Positions 52,011 through 61,450 of a stretch of DNA of 64,000 bases are shown here, one piece after another. The notes beneath the pieces were generated by a model. That model made no database searches and was not told where the DNA came from. It saw nothing but the letters and a program-made list of their open reading frames with translations. Source of the DNA: Gammaproteobacteria bacterium. Its GTDB lineage: Bacteria > Pseudomonadota > Gammaproteobacteria > Burkholderiales > Rhodocyclaceae. Position 1 is the stretch's first letter; the number at the start of each line of letters is the position of its first letter. The translations under genes and the position numbers were made by a program. The DNA lies in contig JAHJVE010000008.1 of NCBI GenBank assembly GCA_018828385.1, positions 186,001-250,000 of the forward strand, read 5' to 3'.

Positions 52011-54586
52011 AGGGGTAACTGCTCCAGGAGTTCTTGGTTAATTTCGATGGGGTCGTCCCCTTCGGTGAGGGGCGCTTCAAACATGTCTAGCATCGCCTCG
52101 TTGATATGCTCGAGCGCACCGTCCAGCATCAGTTCCATATCGGCGGCAATGTCCCCCAGGTCTTCCCGGGTCCAGAGCGGGCGAGACACGAGGCGACGAA
52201 TAAACGACGAATAGTCGTCGCTCAGGCCGAGTATGTTGTTTTCCACCTTGGCTGACTCTTCGGCGGGTACATCGGCCACGGGGACGTCCGCTTCTTCTGG
52301 TGTGTCATCGGTGAAGACGCGTGCAAGCAAGGCCGATACAGCTTCTGTTTCCTTGTGCAGCAGCGCGATGCGCTCATGGTCGAGGGTAAAGCTTCGGGCT
52401 AGCCCCGCCTTTTTCGGTGCGACCCCGGAGGCAACTGTGGTCGAGGCCCCGACCTTTTGCGGCGTCCCGGGGGCCACGTGGAGGTCCGAATAAACGAGTT
52501 GAGAATCCAATCCCAAGGTCTTGTAGACCCGTTCGAGAAACTTGACCTCTTCAGGGGAAACCTGACCGTCAGCTTGGCAGAGGTGCGCAAGGAACAAGCC
52601 GATAGCTCGCTTGGCTTCAGGAACCAGGGGCTCCATTTTCTTCTTCAGAGAGGCCAGCGTCGGTGGCTGTTCGAGCCCTAAACGTAGCCGTGCCTTGAGC
52701 CGCTTTCGGTGGGCTTCAGTGAGATGTCCCCAAGACTCGATTTGACGACTCAAGTGGAGCATCTCATGCGACGACGCATCGCCGTCAGCACGGGCGGCCG
52801 CGCAGCTTAAATCTAGCGTGACAGTTGCCGCTACATAGGTTGGGGTGCCCCGTATGGCCCCATCCTCCGGTAACGTCGGAAACAGCACGATTTTGTCTTC
52901 TGTCTTTGGAACCTTGCTGCCCGCAATAACATCCGGCTCGATTCCAAGGTTAAGGCTTTCGAGGGCATGAGCCAGGCCGAGCATTTTGTCGCGAGACAAG
53001 GGGCCTGAACTCTTTAGTTTGCCGGCGAGGTCCCCAAAGGACATTAACACCATTCCATCGCCAACACGGGCCTTGAGTGCCTCCAGCTCTGCCCGGACCT
53101 CAGTTGGCCATAGGGCTACAGGAAGTAGGAGTAGCCCCTCCAGGGCCTGTGCCGAATCTGGATTTCGGCCAAGGTATCGACTGTAGGCATCCAGTTTATC
53201 GCTGCATTTGTTCGCGAACTCTCGCAACTCGGTAACGGGCGCCGTTACAGCTGAAACATCAGGCAATCCGGGCAGCGTGCAGGAATACTCCCTATTCCGT
53301 AGCCCCGAGGAGGCCGGCTGATAACCGATTTTGAGTTTTGTCCTATTAACCTTCAGTCGCAGGCCACCACGGAACTCGTCTGGGTAATGTTGCTTAAATA
53401 GCGTGTTGAACTGTTCCTGGCACCTCAGAGCAGGTGTGCGGAGATATATGTTGGGGTCGGCCATCACCCAGGCCAGAGCCCAATCCGCCGGCACAGGTTT
53501 TTGGTCGCGAGCAAACAGCCCCAGCCCGATTCGGAGAGCGAGCGGGAGTTCGAACACTTTCTCCCCGGGGGGTGCGGGAGGTGTCTCGGGGATGACCGGG
53601 TTGGCAGGTGTGGAGATAAACTCAAGGAAGCGGCTGGCATAGCCCTTGAACGAGTGATTGCTCCCATAAATCCCTAAAAGCCGTTGTACCTCGGCCTCAA
53701 TGAGCAAAAGCTCGGGGCTTTCCTTCTTTTCTCCGGCCAAATCCTCCAAAACTCGGCGCTCCAGCCCGTAGAAAAACAGGAACACATATCCGACGTCAGC
53801 AGAGGGGTCCTTGCGTCCTGTGGCCAGCCACGACAGGTAGGCTTTCCGGGCTTCAGGGGAGATGGTGGAGTAGCTGGGCCAGTAGCCCATAAGTCTTGAC
53901 GAAAGGTCCGGGCAAACGGAGGAGACGGGCAGGCGTGGGTTGATTAGGGCGGGGTCAGCCTCTGGGTAGCGTTGGTGTACTGTTCCGAAATAAAGCAGGC
54001 CACCGGGTATCTCAACTCCACCAACGGTGAGTGACTCGCCGTGCGGTATCCATCGGATTCCTTTTGATACGCCTGGAGGGGCAGTTGGAATTTGATAATC
54101 AGTATCGGGGCTGACTGAGATGCTGACGGATACCAAGCCATCAGCATGCACAACCGGGTGCGGGGCGCTAGGGCTACTTGTAGGTGTCGTCTTTGAGGCA
54201 GCTATGGCCCGGTTGATGTCAGCTTTTTCCGGGATGTGCCAAATTGGTTCTGGGGGCAACGCTGGAGCCACGGTGGGCACGGCTACTTCCTGAACAGGTT
54301 CCGCAAACGGGGCGTTGCCGTCCGTCTGCGACATCTGCTGAGGCACTGCAGTCTTTGTGGATTTTGCGGCCCAGGCTTTCACTCCCGGGCTAACTTGGGC
54401 GTTTACCCGGTCAACAGGTTCTTTAGCTGGCCGCTTCGTCTTGAAGAAGGCGAAAACGACCAAGGTAATGATTCCCAACAAAATAAGGATAAACAGTGCT
54501 TTTTTCGGGATGAGCAAAGAAGCAATTGCAAACAGCACCAAGCAGACCAGTAGAGTGTAAATCTTCTTTTTTGCCATGGTCCGCAC
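52007..54586 (-). CDS. sngA: Shango SngA-like protein with TerB domains
   Basis: An 859-residue protein. Two closely spaced membrane helices lie at about 9-25 and 28-47. A Pro/Ala-rich linker follows to about 200, then a TerB-N-type domain (about 215-330, LLYFGTVHQRYPEADPALINP) and a TerB-like domain near 700-760 (AKRAIGLFLAHLCQADGQVS, with an acidic metal-site-like pattern). It is the first gene of the Shango-like operon. The N-terminal anchor suggests the complex may work at the membrane; this is an inference. The start could also be ATG 54577. Confidence 0.8.
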   Translation of the reverse strand: MRTMAKKKIYTLLVCLVLFAIASLLIPKKALFILILLGIITLVVFAFFKTKRPAKEPVDRVNAQVSPGVKAWAAKSTKTAVPQQMSQTDGNAPFAEPVQEVAVPTVAPALPPEPIWHIPEKADINRAIAASKTTPTSSPSAPHPVVHADGLVSVSISVSPDTDYQIPTAPPGVSKGIRWIPHGESLTVGGVEIPGGLLYFGTVHQRYPEADPALINPRLPVSSVCPDLSSRLMGYWPSYSTISPEARKAYLSWLATGRKDPSADVGYVFLFFYGLERRVLEDLAGEKKESPELLLIEAEVQRLLGIYGSNHSFKGYASRFLEFISTPANPVIPETPPAPPGEKVFELPLALRIGLGLFARDQKPVPADWALAWVMADPNIYLRTPALRCQEQFNTLFKQHYPDEFRGGLRLKVNRTKLKIGYQPASSGLRNREYSCTLPGLPDVSAVTAPVTELREFANKCSDKLDAYSRYLGRNPDSAQALEGLLLLPVALWPTEVRAELEALKARVGDGMVLMSFGDLAGKLKSSGPLSRDKMLGLAHALESLNLGIEPDVIAGSKVPKTEDKIVLFPTLPEDGAIRGTPTYVAATVTLDLSCAAARADGDASSHEMLHLSRQIESWGHLTEAHRKRLKARLRLGLEQPPTLASLKKKMEPLVPEAKRAIGLFLAHLCQADGQVSPEEVKFLERVYKTLGLDSQLVYSDLHVAPGTPQKVGASTTVASGVAPKKAGLARSFTLDHERIALLHKETEAVSALLARVFTDDTPEEADVPVADVPAEESAKVENNILGLSDDYSSFIRRLVSRPLWTREDLGDIAADMELMLDGALEHINEAMLDMFEAPLTEGDDPIEINQELLEQLPL

Positions 54587-54696
54587 ATCTTCAATGGTTA
54601 GTTCACTGTCATGGTACGAGGTGGCTGCGCTCTAGGCAACAAAACGCGGTTGTCCTAGCGTACATTGACCGTTTGAACTGGGACCGGACTTCGAAA

Positions 54697-56229
54697 TCAT
54701 TGCTGCTGGCTGTAGCGTTTCCAAATGGCCGGTAGTATTTTTTGCAGCCATTCTCGGTCGTTGTTATACAGCCACTGAAAACCATTCTTCGGCAATCGCC
54801 GAATGGCCTTGATTGGCAACCCTGGGTGGGTATTCAGTACAGATAGCAATTGAGCGCGATGCCTTTCAGTTTCTTTTGCCGTAAATGCTGCCTCCCATTG
54901 GGCCTTGAGCTCCGGATGTCGTGCCAGATAGTCCTTGATGAAGGCAGGGCGTATCGATAGTGTTTCGGCAATTTCGGCTCTGGTGCCGCCCTCTCGCAGC
55001 ATTTCACGAAGTTGATTTTCGCGAGGGGTGCCCACAATATGCCGACGCCGCGGGCGAACTACATCATTTCGGCGATTGAGATGCGCCAGCGCTTCGTCTG
55101 CTGGAATGTCGAGAACGCCAGCGGCAGAACTAACTGAATGGCCGGCCTCCTCAATCAGGTTGATAAGCTTTCGACTGGAGTCGGTAAGCAGCTTTTGGGC
55201 ACTCTGGAGACCATTCATTGAAATGGCCCCGTCTACTGTTGCATAGGTTCTGAAAAATTCTTCCGGTTCACCAAAAAGGAAGTTCATCAGCACGATATGT
55301 TTTGAAGGATGGCGCCGCCCGGGATGCTGTCGAAAAAGGCTCCCAAGGAATCCACCGTTCACCCCGCCAGCGCTTCTCACGAAGTTAAATGCAGGAATGC
55401 TTTCCAGATTGGCACATTGAGATAAAAATGAGTCTTGCAGCGCTTTCAAGCGGAGGGAACCGTCCAGAGCAAGCCAACCCCGGCTTTTCGCCTGTAAGAG
55501 GTAGGTAAATCGTAAGGCCGTTTCATTCAGGTGATTATCGGTTTGGTTCACTAAAGCCATTGTCCAGGTTGCGATACCAGCGAGAAGCTGGCGCTGACGG
55601 GTAGTGGCAACGACGCCTGGCCCCAAACAAGAAGTGTCGAGCTCATGCACCAAATGAAAATCGGCTGATGCGCGGTTAAGTAACTCGTCCTTTGTCTGAA
55701 CCAATAGGCAACCGTGCTTTTGGCAAATGGCTATCGATGGCCAGAGATGTTCTGTTCGCCACCAAGATATTGCGTATGCTGCAAGTTGCTCTTTGGTGCA
55801 CTCTGGACAAAAACGCAGTAGTGACCGAGTTGCCTGTCCATCCTTTGATAACCCCAAAAGAGCTCGGGCAGCGACGCTGTTGCCGTTGGCAAGGTGCTGG
55901 CCAATCTCCGCCATACCACGTGATGACAAAAATGGCCGGTAAAAACCGAGGATGGTTCGTTGCACCAGTAGGTCATCCAGGCAACCAAGGTTGTGATTGG
56001 TGTTGTGTTGGAAATTGCCGAGATGAAAAGGAAGCTCGGGCCGAAGGCCGGCGGTGGGATGGCCAAATAGCTGTCGGCTGGTAGCCCGAGGGTTGTTGCT
56101 ACCGTTCAGTCGGTGATAGCGCGCACACCAACTGTAGAGCGTTTCCCCTGCAAATGGCTTCGGTAAGCAATCGTATGTCGAGGGAAATAGGTCGTCAGAT
56201 GTGGCTGAGCCGCCTCCCTCGTTAGCCAC
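54697..56229 (-). CDS. TnsD-like TniQ-family target-selection protein
   Basis: A 510-residue protein, the size of Tn7 TnsD (508). The N-terminal TniQ domain carries zinc ligands Cys141, Cys144, Cys169 and His172 (FCPEC and CQKHGC). The C-terminal half contains helix-turn-helix-like segments, NQLREMLREGGTRAEIAETLS and KETERHRAQLLSVLNTHPG, as expected for recognition of a fixed attachment site. TnsD-type proteins bind one chromosomal site and recruit TnsC. Here the nearest candidate site is the 3' end of amt. It reads toward the Shango operon and away from tnsABC. Confidence 0.87.
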   Translation of the reverse strand: MANEGGGSATSDDLFPSTYDCLPKPFAGETLYSWCARYHRLNGSNNPRATSRQLFGHPTAGLRPELPFHLGNFQHNTNHNLGCLDDLLVQRTILGFYRPFLSSRGMAEIGQHLANGNSVAARALLGLSKDGQATRSLLRFCPECTKEQLAAYAISWWRTEHLWPSIAICQKHGCLLVQTKDELLNRASADFHLVHELDTSCLGPGVVATTRQRQLLAGIATWTMALVNQTDNHLNETALRFTYLLQAKSRGWLALDGSLRLKALQDSFLSQCANLESIPAFNFVRSAGGVNGGFLGSLFRQHPGRRHPSKHIVLMNFLFGEPEEFFRTYATVDGAISMNGLQSAQKLLTDSSRKLINLIEEAGHSVSSAAGVLDIPADEALAHLNRRNDVVRPRRRHIVGTPRENQLREMLREGGTRAEIAETLSIRPAFIKDYLARHPELKAQWEAAFTAKETERHRAQLLSVLNTHPGLPIKAIRRLPKNGFQWLYNNDREWLQKILPAIWKRYSQQQ

Positions 56230-56310
56230 TTGCCCTCCTGTATTGGAAATCAGACTTAATGTATGAAATTCTATACTCTAAGTCTTTGAGGGTGTAGCAC
56301 GTCAATTCGC

Positions 56311-57189
56311 TTAGTGGGGGAGGGTTGCAAGTGCTTCGTCGCTAGATTCGTAGATGAGTGCCATTGCGAGTGCGAATGCATGAGGTTGGGCATGCCGAAC
56401 CATCACGGTGTTGTCGAGTGCTGGAAAAGGGGTGCCGGGCTGTTTCGCATTTATCGAAGGGAATGTTTCTTCGAGCCACCAGCCAGGTAACAGCCCCAAA
56501 GCAAGGTCACTGAGGTATTGGTAATTAAGGTTGTTGCCTGTGTTGATGGATTTGTTGGCTGCTACCGAACGCAGGGTTTTCGCGACGTCGCGCATCCTGG
56601 TGCGGACTGTCCTCTTTAGAAAGGCATGCATGATTTCCGAGTAGCGCGTTAGCACCGGCCAGTAGGGGGTTTCCGGTTCCGCCTCAGGAACAGCGCCGGT
56701 GGCAAGATTGATGCTGGGGGTGTCGTTTATGAATGCTGTTTCGGGGCAACATAGAAGTGAATTGCCGTGTTCCAAGCACCAATTTACTCCCCGTAATTGA
56801 TGGCCCCTCTGCCAATAGGAGTATCCCCAGCGAGCGTGCTGACTAGCTGCGCATTGTGGGCAGAAATAGGCTCCGGGTTTTTGTGTCAGTTTCCACCACT
56901 GCTTGATGCGGGCATTGAGTTTTTGGGCGCCGTGAGCATGACCTGCAAACTCGTATGTGATGGCGCTGTGCGCAGGAATGAGCGTGTGGCTCTGAACGAA
57001 GTCCTGGACATTTGTTTTTGCTGCGAGCGCCAGCGCTTCTATCCGTTGAATGCGGCTGGGTGGTAGCTCGAAATAATCAATCAGTGCTTCGACCGTCTGA
57101 GTTGGCGTGCCAAGGAAATTGAGGATATGAACTCGTCCCCAATAGCCAAGCACGAACTCATCCGGCATCACGGTGGGCAGGATAGTCAT
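56311..57189 (-). CDS. second, shorter TniQ-family protein
   Basis: A 292-residue protein with a TniQ domain: zinc ligands Cys110, Cys113, Cys138 and His141 in YFCPQCAAS and WCLEHGN. It lacks the long C-terminal DNA-binding part of its neighbour. Two different TniQ proteins in one element often serve two target pathways, one fixed-site and one mobile. No Cascade or Cas12k genes are nearby, so RNA guidance is not indicated. It reads in the same direction as the large TniQ, 81 bp upstream of it. Confidence 0.83.
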   Translation of the reverse strand: MTILPTVMPDEFVLGYWGRVHILNFLGTPTQTVEALIDYFELPPSRIQRIEALALAAKTNVQDFVQSHTLIPAHSAITYEFAGHAHGAQKLNARIKQWWKLTQKPGAYFCPQCAASQHARWGYSYWQRGHQLRGVNWCLEHGNSLLCCPETAFINDTPSINLATGAVPEAEPETPYWPVLTRYSEIMHAFLKRTVRTRMRDVAKTLRSVAANKSINTGNNLNYQYLSDLALGLLPGWWLEETFPSINAKQPGTPFPALDNTVMVRHAQPHAFALAMALIYESSDEALATLPH

Positions 57190-57314
57190 AGGATTGCGCT
57201 CAGCTTGAGGCGCATGAGGGATGCGCTCAGAGACTCAGCGGGACATTGAATGGTTGGATTGCCGAACGGCAGCTCTCCCCATTCTACGGTACTTACGCTG
57301 GAGCTCTGGGGGAG

Positions 57315-57752
57315 TCAGGCAGCGATTTTTTGGCTGGCGCTGAGTCTTTGGTCTGCTACGCAGTTCACCGCTTGTTTTGACATCTGTGACTTAAACAGCT
57401 GGAACAATGCGAAGCGGGCTTCGGCTCCCACAAAGCCTTCCGGCTGCTGACGCACATGCTCCTCTACAAGTTCAAATGCCTGCCGTTCTATGCGGTATTG
57501 CTCGCTACTGGACTGTTGTCCTATCGACGGTAAATCACAGAAAAGGACTTTGGTGAGATTGACGCCTGCGTGGGCTATCGCGGCCAGGTAGCGCACGGTT
57601 GGCGAACTGGTTTCACGCTCGTACTGGCTTTGTGCCAAGCGTTTAATCCCGCCAATTTCAGCCAACTGAGACTGACTTAGCCCCAGCCGTTTACGCTCTT
57701 CGGTGAGACGTATGCCAAAACCGTCGGGAATTGTAGAGATGAGTTTGGACAT
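57315..57752 (-). CDS. XRE-family transcriptional regulator
   Basis: A 145-residue protein with an N-terminal helix-turn-helix (LTEERKRLGLSQSQLAEIGG to SPTVRYLAAIAHAGVNL) and a helical C-terminal part. AGGGGG stands seven bases before ATG 57752. It is divergent from a small DNA-binding protein across a perfect palindrome, like a phage-type repressor. It probably controls the tns genes. Confidence 0.85.
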   Translation of the reverse strand: MSKLISTIPDGFGIRLTEERKRLGLSQSQLAEIGGIKRLAQSQYERETSSPTVRYLAAIAHAGVNLTKVLFCDLPSIGQQSSSEQYRIERQAFELVEEHVRQQPEGFVGAEARFALFQLFKSQMSKQAVNCVADQRLSASQKIAA

Positions 57753-57803
57753 GTGCGACCCCCTGCCCAAGAGTGGACACAGCTATGGCTTAGTGTGGTA
57801 ATG

Positions 57804-57821
57804 TGCATGTATTAACATGCA
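57804..57821. promoter_or_regulatory. palindromic operator between divergent regulators
   Basis: TGCATGT, four bases, then ACATGCA form a perfect 7-bp inverted repeat. It lies between the XRE start (57752) and the small regulator start (57837), and is the best candidate binding site for either protein. Confidence 0.65.
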
Positions 57822-57836
57822 ATTATGGTGAAATCC

Positions 57837-58076
57837 ATGTTTAATATACCTCAAAGCATACATTCTGTCAAGTGCGTACGTGCCGTTTTTGAGGATAGCG
57901 GGATTTCAGTTGCCGAGTGGGCGCGGGCCAAGGGGTTCTCGACATCGCTTGTGTACCAGGTCCTCGAAGGCCGCCGGAAGTGCATTCGGGGTCAAAGCCA
58001 TCAAATTGCAGTGGCGCTTGGCATTAAGCAAGGCTCCATCGTTAGCATCCAGGAATTAATAGCCCGCCTGGGTTGA
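57837..58076 (+). CDS. small phage-type DNA-binding protein (BcepMu gp16-like)
   Basis: A 79-residue protein with one helix-turn-helix. The segment VAEWARAKGFSTSLVYQVLEG and the charged RRKCIRGQSHQIAVALGIK tail match the phage BcepMu gp16 family, usually a Mu-like phage early regulator. The start is ATG 57837 with GGTG before it; ATG 57825 lies in frame. It faces the XRE gene and stands upstream of tnsA, so it may act as activator or repressor of transposition genes. Confidence 0.75.
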   Translation: MFNIPQSIHSVKCVRAVFEDSGISVAEWARAKGFSTSLVYQVLEGRRKCIRGQSHQIAVALGIKQGSIVSIQELIARLG

Positions 58077-58313
58077 ACCCAGGTTACCAAGAACAAGGTC
58101 AGGAGGAAACTGGAAATGTAGAAACGAAAAACCGGACTCACCTTTCGGCTTATCCGGCTTCGCCTGCTTGCGCAGGAAATACTGACTGTTGGCGCTCTCA
58201 GTATCTCCAAACCAATCAGGCGAGTCAAGGCTTTGTTGCATCTTTTTTCATGCGAACTTTGCAAGGAAGGATGCGTTAAGCCCAAGAAAATATTTGATTT
58301 GGAGATAACAAAC
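58077..58313. other. 237-bp gap before tnsA with no recognised gene
   Basis: The gap contains a minus-strand open frame of 61 codons (58056-58241) with no homology I recognise and no clear ribosome site. GGAG at 58301-58304 is the tnsA ribosome site. I see no other feature. Confidence 0.5.
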
Positions 58314-59396
58314 ATGCAAGTTGACCATGTGCTGCCTCAGCATCAACCCCTTCCTCAACGTCAGTGGCCACAGGCTGAAGAAGCTCCCCCTGAACCAATA
58401 TCCAGAACTCAGCGGAGCCCGAATGAAAAGCGACTGAGGCGTATCTCGACGCGCCAGAAAAACCCTACCTGGGGAAAAGACTACATTCCCTCAATTCTGG
58501 CTGTGCGCGGTGAAGCGCCATCAGTTTCCCATGCGTTGACAATTACCCCCGAAAAACTGGATGGTCGTGAGGTCCATCTGCTTTCGTTGGCCGAATGCTC
58601 TGCGGCCATTCTCGGTTTATACCATCCTGATTCTGTTGGACTCCAAGAGCAGAGAGCTTTCTCCCGCGGCGGGTGTCCTCATCCCTTGCACAATTTCGAG
58701 CCAGCATCCCCCGTAGGCCTGCGCCCACTTAAAGGTATCGTTGATGTCGCCGACCGGCTCGGTTACCTCGAAGCGCTACCAAAAGTAAAAATCAAGGATG
58801 CTGAAGCTGTCGGCGGCTGTCGTTGGGTGGTCTTTCCATTCATTGGTGACCTGCTCTGGGCAATGCGGGCGAAAGATGGTCGTTACTATTGCCTAAATTG
58901 GTCAGTCAAGGACAGCGAGGACGCATTCAAACGACCACTCGAGAGCAAGCGCTTTATCACTCCCACGGGGAAAGTGGCAGATGGGATATTGGTACGACAT
59001 GAACTCGAGCGTACTTATTACCAGGATGCGTCAATTCGAACGGTTTTCCTGGCGGCTGACGCCATTGACCCGCATGTCAGCGCCAACCTCCGGCAATTGT
59101 TCCTGCATCATAAACGCAAGGTTTGCCTTCCGTCGGCAGAGCAAGAAGCACTGACTGAACGCTTCAGAAATTGCCTCGAGAGTGGCGTTCCTGCATTCGA
59201 CCTCATCGTTCGGTTGACCGGTGCCGGAAAATATTCTCTTGATGACTGCCGGAATGTTCTCTACCAAGCTATTTGGAACCGGAGACTAAGGGTCGACCTT
59301 TTTCGCCCCATTTTGATTAACCGTCCATTAAATCCGGAAACGCAAGACGCCATTGAACGATATGCGGATTGGTTCTCGGAGGCGGCGCCATGCTAA
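58314..59396 (+). CDS. tnsA: TnsA-like transposon endonuclease
   Basis: A 360-residue protein equivalent to Tn7 TnsA, which cuts the 5' strands at the transposon ends together with TnsB. Alignment by eye with Tn7 TnsA places catalytic residues at about Glu94 (HLLSLAECS), Asp179 (FPFIGDLLW) and Lys199 (LNWSVKDSED), with HELERTYY matching the TnsA motif that follows. ATG 58314 is preferred because GGAG precedes it by ten bases; the frame is open 27 codons further upstream. It is first in an overlapping tnsA-tnsB-tnsC operon. The 100-residue N-terminal extension is larger than in Tn7. Confidence 0.85.
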   Translation: MQVDHVLPQHQPLPQRQWPQAEEAPPEPISRTQRSPNEKRLRRISTRQKNPTWGKDYIPSILAVRGEAPSVSHALTITPEKLDGREVHLLSLAECSAAILGLYHPDSVGLQEQRAFSRGGCPHPLHNFEPASPVGLRPLKGIVDVADRLGYLEALPKVKIKDAEAVGGCRWVVFPFIGDLLWAMRAKDGRYYCLNWSVKDSEDAFKRPLESKRFITPTGKVADGILVRHELERTYYQDASIRTVFLAADAIDPHVSANLRQLFLHHKRKVCLPSAEQEALTERFRNCLESGVPAFDLIVRLTGAGKYSLDDCRNVLYQAIWNRRLRVDLFRPILINRPLNPETQDAIERYADWFSEAAPC

Positions 59397-61450
59397 TCGG
59401 AACCCGTCTAGTAGCACCCGAAGGATTCGGCTCGTTGCCCAAAGATGTGGCGTACCATTTTCTGAGCAACCACCAAGCTTCTGACAGGGTAATGTTGGTT
59501 CGATTTAGCTGGTCCGGGAAGGGAACTCCAGCGGCGCAATTGATTTCTTTGGTGCGTAGCGAATTCGAGGCGGCGGTTGTCGGAAAAGAAATTGTTCCAA
59601 CGGAAATCCAGCCAACTCTTCCGCCTTGGCTTGAGTCGCTGAAGGGTGAAAACCTGGGAGCTAGGGACTCCAACCGCTTGCGAGGGAGAAAGATAGGTTC
59701 GGAAAGTGCGAAGGGAAAGCGGCTGCATGCCGACCGTATTGACCAGCGCTTACTCTATATCGCTCGGGCGCTTGAAGACATGCCAAAAATTTTATTGGCG
59801 GATGACGTGGAAGGTGCAATAAATCAATACGCACGCCAGGCAATACCGCCGCAAAACGAAACGAGATTTCGTCTGTGGCTTCTTACTTATATCGCATTTG
59901 GCTGCAATTATTGGTCACTACTCCCTCCTTTTCACCATGCGGGTCATTGGGACCGGAAGCTATTCGCTCCTAAGAAAATGGGGGCGCCATCAAAAGCCCA
60001 CGGAAAGCGCTACGGCTTTGGCATGTCTGAGGAAATGGCCAAGCGTTGTAAAGAGGCCTATGCCAAATATCTTGCCATTGGCAAGTCAATGAAGGCCATT
60101 TATGAAGAATCAATGCGCAAGGAATTTCGCTGTAAAACGCTGGAACAGCCTTCTGGAATGAAGGTTTACATGCACCCCCAGGGTTTGCCATTTCCGACGC
60201 TACGGCAGTTTCGTTATGAAATTGGAAAAGCCTTTGGGATTGAAACCGTTCAGAAAAACCGCTATGGCTCGGCTCGCCACCGCAACCGGTTAGTACCCTC
60301 AAAAGGTAATTATTCGGCGGATGTCGCAAATCTCATGGAGAAAACTGAGTCGGACGGCTATTTCCCGGCAGAGCTTCCCAAGGGGTATTTGGAAGGCAGC
60401 GTTCTCAAGCCGCTATGTGTGGTAACCAGCAGAGACTTGTTGAGTGGGGCCAAACTTGGAATTGGGTTCTCATTCGGCGAAGAGCGTGGAACCGCATATC
60501 GAATGATGCTGTTTTGTATGGCTGTTCCGAAGGACTATTTCTGTCGTCTTTGGGGAATCAAGCTCAAGGCTGGAGAGTGGGCGAATCAAGGCTTACCAGC
60601 GCATTTCAAAGTGGACAGGGGGCCTGGTTCAAGCCTGAATCTTGTCGATGAGAAGGTTAAGCCAGTCGTCCGTAACCTCGTTGAATCGTGGTCAGGGCAG
60701 TCAAAAGCTACCGTAGAGTCGTCGCACCCTCGCGATGTTAACTTTGAGGGGCAGCCCACTTACTTTGAAAGCGATTACACGGTGGTTGCTCTGTGCCGGC
60801 GCGAAATTGGACGACTGGTCAAATATAACCACACGGCAGACATGTCGGCGCGGATAGAGATTGATAGAGAGTTGGCATTTATTCCACCGATGGCACATGC
60901 GTTATGGAACCACTACGATGAAAGGTGCAGAAATTCTGCAATCCCAATCAGCATAGACGATGCTGTCCGGGCTTTTCTGACGCCAGTCAAGCTTAAAGTA
61001 AGCAAGGACGGAGTATTCCTCGATGGACGACGTTACAACTCGAAGGAGCTTCGAAAGTGCGGATTGCTCGACCGAATCGCTCGTTCAGGGAATGGAGAAG
61101 AGGTATTCGGAGGTTACATGATGGACCTCTGTATTCGGCATGTCTGGGTAGAGGTTGACCGCCAGCTATTGCTACTCGATGCCCAATTGAAAATTCGCGA
61201 AGATGATGAATTGCTATACATGTCGTTTACGGAACTCCAGCAGTGGAATGAAGCTAGGTCACAAGTGGCTTCTGCGTTTAGGGTCCATGAGTTGGCGGCA
61301 ACCAGCGATTTTATTGAGCGTTTTGAGTCACAAACGGGTGACAAATGGCAAGAAGGGAAGCGAAAGTATGGGAGCCCGAAAAAGGGCGCTGCGGCACACC
61401 AGGAGGTCATGGATGTGCGGCAACACACTGCACAGCGTAAATCACTGTGA
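59390..61450 (+). CDS. tnsB: TnsB-like DDE transposase
   Basis: A 686-residue retroviral-integrase-fold transposase that cuts 3' ends and joins them to target DNA. The catalytic triad is proposed as Asp322 (KTESDGYFP), Asp409 (FKVDRGPG) and Glu443 (KATVESSHPR), with a D-34-E spacing typical of the family. Upstream helices resemble DNA-binding domains. ATG 59390 has GGAGG before it and overlaps tnsA by 7 bp; its stop overlaps the tnsC start. Confidence 0.88.
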   Translation: MLIGTRLVAPEGFGSLPKDVAYHFLSNHQASDRVMLVRFSWSGKGTPAAQLISLVRSEFEAAVVGKEIVPTEIQPTLPPWLESLKGENLGARDSNRLRGRKIGSESAKGKRLHADRIDQRLLYIARALEDMPKILLADDVEGAINQYARQAIPPQNETRFRLWLLTYIAFGCNYWSLLPPFHHAGHWDRKLFAPKKMGAPSKAHGKRYGFGMSEEMAKRCKEAYAKYLAIGKSMKAIYEESMRKEFRCKTLEQPSGMKVYMHPQGLPFPTLRQFRYEIGKAFGIETVQKNRYGSARHRNRLVPSKGNYSADVANLMEKTESDGYFPAELPKGYLEGSVLKPLCVVTSRDLLSGAKLGIGFSFGEERGTAYRMMLFCMAVPKDYFCRLWGIKLKAGEWANQGLPAHFKVDRGPGSSLNLVDEKVKPVVRNLVESWSGQSKATVESSHPRDVNFEGQPTYFESDYTVVALCRREIGRLVKYNHTADMSARIEIDRELAFIPPMAHALWNHYDERCRNSAIPISIDDAVRAFLTPVKLKVSKDGVFLDGRRYNSKELRKCGLLDRIARSGNGEEVFGGYMMDLCIRHVWVEVDRQLLLLDAQLKIREDDELLYMSFTELQQWNEARSQVASAFRVHELAATSDFIERFESQTGDKWQEGKRKYGSPKKGAAAHQEVMDVRQHTAQRKSL

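Noticed and set aside
58056-58241. 61-codon minus-strand open frame before tnsA
   Set aside because: No ribosome site or recognisable homology; it overlaps the upstream region of tnsA and the end of the small regulator gene.
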